Assembly (NCBI RefSeq): GCF_004920835.1
Contig: NZ_QFHO01000008.1
Coordinates: forward strand, 62,001-126,000
Reading direction: 5' to 3'
Length of the DNA stretch: 64,000 bases
Origin: Stenotrophomonas maltophilia
GTDB taxonomy: Bacteria > Pseudomonadota > Gammaproteobacteria > Xanthomonadales > Xanthomonadaceae
In this document: positions 59,067 to 64,000 of the stretch, one piece after another
Layout: each line of letters begins with the position of its first letter
How positions within the stretch are numbered: position 1 is the stretch's first letter
Position numbers and translations under genes: made by a program
The notes under the pieces: generated by a model
Databases searched by the model: none
What the model saw: only the letters and a program-made list of their open reading frames with translations
What the model was told of the DNA's origin: nothing

Positions 59067-60752
59067 ATGGCAGATAATCACTACGACGCCATTGTTGTTG
59101 GCTCGGGAATCAGTGGCGGTTGGGCAGCGAAGGAGCTGACCGAAAAGGGCCTGAAGGTCCTGATGCTGGAACGCGGACGCAACATCGAGCACGTCAAGGA
59201 CTACGTCAATGCGATGAAGGAGGCGTGGGACTTCCCGCATCGAAACCGGCCCACCCAGGCGATGAAAGCCGATTTCCCGGTGCTGATGCGCGACTACGGG
59301 CTGGCCGAAAACCTGGAAGGAATGTGGGCCAACGAGCAGGACTCGCCCTACGTCGAGACCAAGCGCTTCGACTGGTTCCGTGGTTACCACGTCGGCGGCC
59401 GCTCATTGTTATGGGGCCGGCAGAGCTATCGCTTCTCCGACCTGGACTTCGAGGCGAACCTCAAGGACGGCATCGCGGCCGATTGGCCGATCCGCTACGC
59501 CGATATCGCGCCGTGGTACGACCATGTGGAGAAGTTCGCCGGTATTGCTGGTACGCGTGAAGGGCTGGACGTGTTGCCGGATGGCGAGTTCCTGCCGCCT
59601 ATCCCATTGAACATCGTCGAGAAGGACGTGGCCGCACGGATCAAAAAGGCATTCGGCGGCACCCGGCACATGATCCACTCGCGCACTGCCAACATCACCA
59701 AGCCCATGCCCGAGCAGGGCCGCGTCAACTGCCAGTACCGCAACAAGTGCATCCTGGGTTGCCCCTTCGGCGCTTACTTTTCCACCCAGGCAGCGACACT
59801 GCCGGCGGCGATGAAGACCGGCAACCTGACCTTGCGGCCGTTCTCGATCGTCAAGGAAGTGCTCTACGACAAGGACCGCAAGCGTGCCCGCGGCGTGGAG
59901 GTCATCGACGCCGAGACCGGCCAGACCTACCAGTACACCGCCAAGGTCATCTTCCTCAACGCCTCGTCGTTCAACTCGACGTGGCTGTTGATGAACTCGG
60001 CCACCGATGTCTGGGACGGCGGGCTGGGCTCCTCGTCGGGCGAGTTGGGGCACAACGTGATGGACCATCATTTCGGTGCGGGTGCCTCCGGCCGCGTCGA
60101 GGGATACGAAGACAAGTACTACTTCGGCCGTCGTCCGTGCGGTTTCTACATTCCGCGGTTCCGCAACGTCGCGGCCGACAAACGCGGCTACCTGCGCGGC
60201 TTCGGCTACCAGGGCGGTGCCAGCCGCACGGGGTGGTCGCGCGAGATCGCCGAGCTCAACATCGGTGCCGACCTTAAGGAAGCGCTGACCGTGCCGGGCG
60301 ACTGGCGTATCGGCATGACCGGCTTCGGCGAAATGCTGCCGCACCACGACAATACGATCCGCTTGGACCGGGAGCGCAAGGACAAGTGGGGGCTGCCGGT
60401 ACTGGCGATGGACGTTGCCATGCGCGCCAACGAACTGGCGATGCGCAAGGACATGGCCGCCGATGCCGCAGAGATGCTGGAAGCGGCCGGCGTCAAGGAC
60501 GTGAAGATGCATGACAACGACTATGCCCCGGGCAAGGGCATCCACGAGATGGGAACCGCGCGGATGGGACGTGATCGGAAGAGCTCGGTGCTGAACCAGC
60601 ACAACCAGGTCTGGGATGCGCCCAACGTGTATGTCACCGACGGTGCCTGCATGACCTCCAGCGCCTGCGTGAATCCTTCGCTGACCTACATGGCGCTGAC
60701 GGCCCGGGCCGCCGACCATGCGGTGCGCGAACTGAAAGCGGGGAACCTCTGA
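59067..60752 (+). CDS. GMC-family oxidoreductase, glycoside 3-dehydrogenase large-subunit-like
   Basis: A 561-residue FAD enzyme. The N-terminal FAD motif is VVGSGISGGWAAKELTEKG; the GMC C-terminal block is GKGIHEMGTARMG and YVTDGACMTSSACVNPSL. Homologues with a small Tat-type subunit and a cytochrome c oxidise carbon 3 of glucosides in the periplasm, passing electrons to the respiratory chain. It carries no signal of its own and would be carried by the small subunit encoded next (overlapping stop/start). Glycoside 3-dehydrogenase activity is known from Stenotrophomonas strains; the assignment to this gene is inferred. Confidence 0.85.
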   Translation: MADNHYDAIVVGSGISGGWAAKELTEKGLKVLMLERGRNIEHVKDYVNAMKEAWDFPHRNRPTQAMKADFPVLMRDYGLAENLEGMWANEQDSPYVETKRFDWFRGYHVGGRSLLWGRQSYRFSDLDFEANLKDGIAADWPIRYADIAPWYDHVEKFAGIAGTREGLDVLPDGEFLPPIPLNIVEKDVAARIKKAFGGTRHMIHSRTANITKPMPEQGRVNCQYRNKCILGCPFGAYFSTQAATLPAAMKTGNLTLRPFSIVKEVLYDKDRKRARGVEVIDAETGQTYQYTAKVIFLNASSFNSTWLLMNSATDVWDGGLGSSSGELGHNVMDHHFGAGASGRVEGYEDKYYFGRRPCGFYIPRFRNVAADKRGYLRGFGYQGGASRTGWSREIAELNIGADLKEALTVPGDWRIGMTGFGEMLPHHDNTIRLDRERKDKWGLPVLAMDVAMRANELAMRKDMAADAAEMLEAAGVKDVKMHDNDYAPGKGIHEMGTARMGRDRKSSVLNQHNQVWDAPNVYVTDGACMTSSACVNPSLTYMALTARAADHAVRELKAGNL

Positions 60753-61327
60753 TGGATCGCCGTGAACTGTTGAAAATGATCGTCGCCGCCACCGGTGCGG
60801 CCATGGTCGGCCTGCCTGCGCTCGTGCAGGGGCAGGCCCCGGCCGCCACTGCGAAGATCCATTTCTCCGACGCCGATGTCGGCACGCTGGACGAGATAGC
60901 CGAGACCATCCTGCCGCGGACCCGGACGCCAGGCGCGAAGGATGCCGGCGCCGGCCTGTTCATGGCGACGTTCGTCAGCGACTGCTACACCGCCCGGCAG
61001 CAGGCGACGTTCCGCGCCGGCCTGGCCGACATCGACAAACGCGCCGGCGGCCGCTTCGTGTCGCTCACGCCAGAAGCCCGCACCGGGCTGCTGCGAACGC
61101 TGGACGCCGAAGCCAAGGCACGTCATGCCGATGTGACCGAAACCGGTACGCCTGAAGAAGGCGAGGCGATGCCACACTACTTCACGATGCTAAAGCAGCT
61201 GGCTATCTTCGGCTTCTTCACCTCCAAAGTCGGCGCGACCGGGGTGCTGCAGTACGTTGCGGTGCCGGGGCGCTACGACGGCGACCTGGCCTATGTTCCC
61301 GGCACGCCCGCGTGGGGGACCAGCTGA
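60752..61327 (+). CDS. Gluconate 2-dehydrogenase subunit 3-family protein (small subunit)
   Basis: A 191-residue protein with a twin-Arg-like signal (MDRRELLKMIVAATGAAMVG) and the subunit-3 domain (LDEIAETILPRTRTPGAKDA; FMATFVSDCYT). Its Tat signal would carry the GMC subunit across the membrane as a complex. The start overlaps the GMC stop by one base, and its stop overlaps the DUF1080 start. Confidence 0.88.
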   Translation: MDRRELLKMIVAATGAAMVGLPALVQGQAPAATAKIHFSDADVGTLDEIAETILPRTRTPGAKDAGAGLFMATFVSDCYTARQQATFRAGLADIDKRAGGRFVSLTPEARTGLLRTLDAEAKARHADVTETGTPEEGEAMPHYFTMLKQLAIFGFFTSKVGATGVLQYVAVPGRYDGDLAYVPGTPAWGTS

Positions 61328-62085
61328 TGGAGCGCAACAGGATGATCAAGCCTCTGCTGATCGCGGCTGCCGTGCTGGTTGCCGCACCTGCGTTCGCGCA
61401 GAACGGTGCCGACGCTGCACGCGATCCGAAGAAGACCGAGGTGTGGACGCCAGTGCCTGCGACCGTGGCTACGCCGCCAGGCAAGGCACCGTCCGATGCA
61501 ATCGTGCTGTTCGATGGCAAGGATGTCTCCGCGTGGGAGGCGGAGCAGGGCGGACGCGTGCCCTGGAAGGTTGCCGATGGCGCCATGACCGTCGTGCCCG
61601 GCAGCAAGGGTATTCGCACCAGGCAACGCTTCTGCGATGTCCAACTGCATGTCGAGTGGCGCACACCCGCCGACACGAAGGGCTTCGACGGACAGAACCG
61701 GGGCAACAGCGGCATCTTCCTGCAGGAGCTGTATGAGCTGCAGGTGCTCGACAGCTACAACAACCCGACCTATGCCAACGGCCAGGCAGGCTCGGTCTAC
61801 AAACAGGCGATGCCGTTGGTGAACGTCTCGCGCGCACCGGGTGAGTGGCAGGCCTACGACATCCTCTGGAAAGCACCGCGCTTCTCGGCGGGCGGCGGCC
61901 TTGCGTCGCCCGCGCGCATCACGGTGCTGCACAACGGCGTGCTGGTGCAGGACGACACCGTGCTGGCAGGCAAGACCGAATACATCGGTGCGCCTTCCTA
62001 CGCGCCACATGGGTGTGCGCCGCTCTACCTGCAGGAGCACGACTCCAGGGTCAGCTACCGCAACGTCTGGGTGCGCGAGCTGTAG
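61327..62085 (+). CDS. DUF1080 (3-keto-disaccharide hydrolase-type) exported protein
   Basis: A 252-residue exported protein with a Sec signal (MIKPLLIAAAVLVAAPAFAQ). The concanavalin-like DUF1080 domain is seen as IVLFDGKDVSAWE, PWKVADGAMTVVPG, DVQLHVEWRTP, NSGIFLQELYELQVLDS and GEWQAYDILWKAPRF. Members hydrolyse glycosides after C3 oxidation. The ATG at 61327 overlaps the previous stop; 61342 is possible. Last gene of the plus-strand operon. Confidence 0.85.
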   Translation: MERNRMIKPLLIAAAVLVAAPAFAQNGADAARDPKKTEVWTPVPATVATPPGKAPSDAIVLFDGKDVSAWEAEQGGRVPWKVADGAMTVVPGSKGIRTRQRFCDVQLHVEWRTPADTKGFDGQNRGNSGIFLQELYELQVLDSYNNPTYANGQAGSVYKQAMPLVNVSRAPGEWQAYDILWKAPRFSAGGGLASPARITVLHNGVLVQDDTVLAGKTEYIGAPSYAPHGCAPLYLQEHDSRVSYRNVWVREL

Positions 62086-62091
62086 TGGCAC

Positions 62092-62115
62092 GCGGCCGGC
62101 GTGGTTGCCGGCCGC
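62092..62115. terminator. Convergent hairpin between the two sugar operons
   Basis: Perfect 9-bp stem GCGGCCGGC / GCCGGCCGC with a 6-base loop, ending exactly where the cytochrome stop codon begins. It could end transcription from both sides. Confidence 0.75.
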
Positions 62116-62412
62116 TTACTTCGCCAGGTAGCTGGCGATGTCATCGATTTCCTGCTGCGACAGCTGGGAGAAGGGCGGCATCAGCCCGCCGCCCTTGCTG
62201 ATCTTTTCCTTGATCTGCGCGGGTGCCATGCGCTTGCCGATATCGGTGAGCGCCGGGAATGCGCCCGGCATGCCCGCGCGATCCGCACCATGGCAGGCCA
62301 CGCAGTTCGCGGTGTAGAGCTTTGCACCGGCGGCCGGGTCATCCTTGCACCATGCTGCTGTCGCAAGGCTCATGCCGCCCAGGGCCGCCGCCATTGCCAG
62401 GATCATTTTCAT
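62116..62412 (-). CDS. Periplasmic class I cytochrome c
   Basis: A 98-residue cytochrome with a signal peptide (MKMILAMAAALGGMSLATAA), one haem site CVACH near residue 37, and the axial Met in GGLMPPFSQLS. It is the likely electron acceptor for the GMC/subunit-3 dehydrogenase encoded on the other strand. It is the last gene of the minus-strand operon, 18 bases after the isomerase stop. Confidence 0.9.
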   Translation of the reverse strand: MKMILAMAAALGGMSLATAAWCKDDPAAGAKLYTANCVACHGADRAGMPGAFPALTDIGKRMAPAQIKEKISKGGGLMPPFSQLSQQEIDDIASYLAK

Positions 62413-62430
62413 GTGGGGCTCCTTGATGCG

Positions 62431-63294
62431 TCAGCGCCGCGCATGGGCAGGCGCTTTGGTGGTCAGGTGTTCACGCAGATAGTCCGCACCGGTCTGGACG
62501 ACCTTGGCCGGATCGCGTGGCTGGTCGTGCTCGATGATGTACCAGTGCACGCCGGCGGCTGCCGCAGCAGGCAGGATCGCGTTCCAGTCCAGCACGCCCT
62601 GGCCCACCGCAGCGAATCCGCCTTCGTCTTCGGCCTGGTCCTTCGGCGCATTGTCCTTGGCATGCACGGCGAACATGTGGCCGCGGAATTTTCCCAGCAT
62701 CACCGCCGGATCCAGGCCCGCACGCGCGACCCAGGCCAGGTCCAGCTCGGTCTGCAGGTCGGGGCCGGCCGCGGCGAACAGCAGTTCCAGGCCCGTCCTG
62801 CCGTTGAAGTCGACCAGCTCGAAGTCGTGGTTGTGGTAGGCCAGGCGCATGCCCTTGGCCCGCACCTGCCTGGCGATACTGCCCAGTTCCTGGCCCAGCG
62901 CGGTCCAGCCTGCGGCGTCGCTCGGGCGATCCTTCTTGTCCAGGTACGGTACCACCAGCGTCGTGTTGCCGATTGATCGGTTGAAGGCGACCACACCGTC
63001 CAGGTTGCTGCGCAACTCGGCCAATGGCACGTGCGATGAGATCGCCTTGATCGAATACCGGTCCAGCAGCTGCTTGAGTTCCGTCGCGCTGGTGTCCTGG
63101 GTGCCGACTGTTTCCACCGCGTGTACGCCAGCGTCGTGGACGATCTTCAACTGCTGGTCGAGCGAGCCGGCGTTGCGCAGGGTGTACATCTGCACCGCGA
63201 TCGGTTTCTGCGTGCTGGCGGCTTCGCCTGCGAAGGTGGGCAGGGCAGTGAGCAGCAGGACGAGACTTGCAGTTCTACGGACAAGGGTTTTCAT
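62431..63294 (-). CDS. Exported TIM-barrel sugar phosphate isomerase/epimerase-like protein
   Basis: A 287-residue AP-endonuclease-2-fold protein with a Sec signal (TASLVLLLTALPTFAGEA). Family motifs are VQMYTLRN, HVPLAELRSN, LAYHNHDFELVDF, TELDLAWVARAG and FAVHAKDNAP. Related proteins in this setting include 3-keto-glycoside epimerases or lyases. It belongs to the minus-strand operon, between the oxidoreductase and cytochrome genes. Confidence 0.85.
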   Translation of the reverse strand: MKTLVRRTASLVLLLTALPTFAGEAASTQKPIAVQMYTLRNAGSLDQQLKIVHDAGVHAVETVGTQDTSATELKQLLDRYSIKAISSHVPLAELRSNLDGVVAFNRSIGNTTLVVPYLDKKDRPSDAAGWTALGQELGSIARQVRAKGMRLAYHNHDFELVDFNGRTGLELLFAAAGPDLQTELDLAWVARAGLDPAVMLGKFRGHMFAVHAKDNAPKDQAEDEGGFAAVGQGVLDWNAILPAAAAAGVHWYIIEHDQPRDPAKVVQTGADYLREHLTTKAPAHARR

Positions 63295-63314
63295 CTACAG
63301 ATCCTCCCGGGTTT

Positions 63315-64000
63315 TCAACCGATGGCAGTCCAGGCGCGCGACCTGGCCGATGCAATGACACGATCGACGATCTGCGCCGAGCGCAGCCCATCTTCGAAGG
63401 TCGGCAGTCCCTGCGGGCGCTCGCCGTTGATGGCGAGATAGGTATCCGCAACAAATGCTTCGAAACACTGCGCGTAGCCCTGCGCGTGACCGGCCGGCAA
63501 CACCGACAGCCGGCGTTGCTCGGCACTGCCGGCGCCGGGCCCACGCACGAAGATTTCCTCGCGCTGGTCGGGCAGGCCGATCCACAGCCGCTCGGCGTCT
63601 TCCTGGTTGAACGCCACGCTGGCGTTGGCGCCATCGATCTCGAACCAGAGGCGATTGCGGCGTCCGGCCGAGACCTGGCTGACCGTCAGCGCCGCCAGCG
63701 TCCCGGCGCCGGTTCTGAACAATGCCGCCGCCACGTCCTCGCTCGTCACCGCCTGCATCGGGCTGTCCCCCGTCGGCGTGCTGAAGCTCTGACCGGTGTC
63801 GGTGCCACGTTCGGCGATCACGGTATCGAACGCCGCGCTGACTTCGGTGAAGCGCTCGCCGCTGACCCATTCCACCAGGTCGCACCAGTGCGAGCCGATG
63901 TCGGCGAACACGCGCGATGCGCCACCCAGCGCCGGGTCCACGCGCCAGTTGTTGCTGGCAGGGTCCAACAGCCAGTCCTGCAGGTAGCTGCCGTGGATCA
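63315..64000 (-). CDS. Gfo/Idh/MocA-family oxidoreductase (N-terminus outside window)
   Basis: The frame is open to base 64000. Visible are IHGSYLQDWLLDPASNNWRV and DIGSHWCDLVEWVSGE with the Asp/His pair of the active site, then the C-terminal substrate domain. The NAD-binding N-terminal half lies beyond the window. These enzymes reduce or oxidise sugars, often 3-keto intermediates, in the cytoplasm. It is the first visible gene of the minus-strand operon. Confidence 0.88.
   Translation of the reverse strand, partial: IHGSYLQDWLLDPASNNWRVDPALGGASRVFADIGSHWCDLVEWVSGERFTEVSAAFDTVIAERGTDTGQSFSTPTGDSPMQAVTSEDVAAALFRTGAGTLAALTVSQVSAGRRNRLWFEIDGANASVAFNQEDAERLWIGLPDQREEIFVRGPGAGSAEQRRLSVLPAGHAQGYAQCFEAFVADTYLAINGERPQGLPTFEDGLRSAQIVDRVIASARSRAWTAIG

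Overview
The window looks like chromosomal DNA of a Stenotrophomonas-like member of the Xanthomonadaceae. The backbone is GC-rich, GTAG-type palindromic repeats resembling the SMAG/REP elements of S. maltophilia lie between genes, and the backbone gene content (KaiC-like ATPase with hybrid kinase, M1-peptidase ABC permease, glycoside 3-dehydrogenase-type cluster) fits that group. The species call is inferred from recognition and not from any search.

Left backbone (1-31.9 kb): the 3' part of an SLC45-like sugar transporter is translationally coupled to an exported GH13 alpha-amylase. Then come an SseB-like protein, a GNAT acetyltransferase with a small membrane protein, an ABC exporter whose permease is fused to an M1 aminopeptidase, a KaiC-like protein with a hybrid histidine kinase, and a LacI regulator. 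A complete type I secretion locus follows: HlyB-like ABC transporter, HlyD-like adaptor, one 4269-residue RTX/cadherin protein and, last in the operon, a HlyC-like acyltransferase. The backbone segment ends with ssb and its terminator.

Accessory island (about 31.93-57.9 kb): lower GC and mosaic, starting directly behind the ssb terminator. It opens with an overlapping Tn554-like cassette of three tyrosine recombinases plus a small coiled-coil protein. The cargo is mostly defence-like: a dual-specificity phosphatase divergent from a HAD protein across three 33-bp-spaced repeats, a solitary Xre/ParS-like antitoxin, a divergent P-loop ATPase / metallo-beta-lactamase pair between two IS5 copies (one intact, one decayed), a small XRE regulator, an HNH protein, a frameshifted gene, a Gabija-like OLD nuclease plus UvrD helicase, a reverse-transcriptase N-terminal stub cut by an IS3 element, a pentanucleotide microsatellite, a single-pass membrane protein, a CBS-pair protein ending in a HEPN-like motif, and another HNH protein. 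The right end of the island is not resolved.

Right backbone (58-64 kb): two convergent operons meet at a perfect hairpin. The plus-strand operon (Tat-type sugar isomerase, GMC oxidoreductase, gluconate-dehydrogenase-subunit-3-like protein, DUF1080 hydrolase) and the minus-strand operon (Gfo/Idh/MocA oxidoreductase, periplasmic isomerase, cytochrome c) together look like a periplasmic glycoside 3-dehydrogenase / 3-keto-sugar pathway. A 14-bp LacI-type operator lies just upstream of the plus-strand operon.

The most promising candidates for undescribed biology are the ATPase/MBL pair (40.7-43.8 kb), the phosphatase/HAD locus with its repeats (37.4-39.2 kb) and the CBS-HEPN protein (55.4-56.5 kb). 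No tRNA, rRNA or CRISPR array was found.
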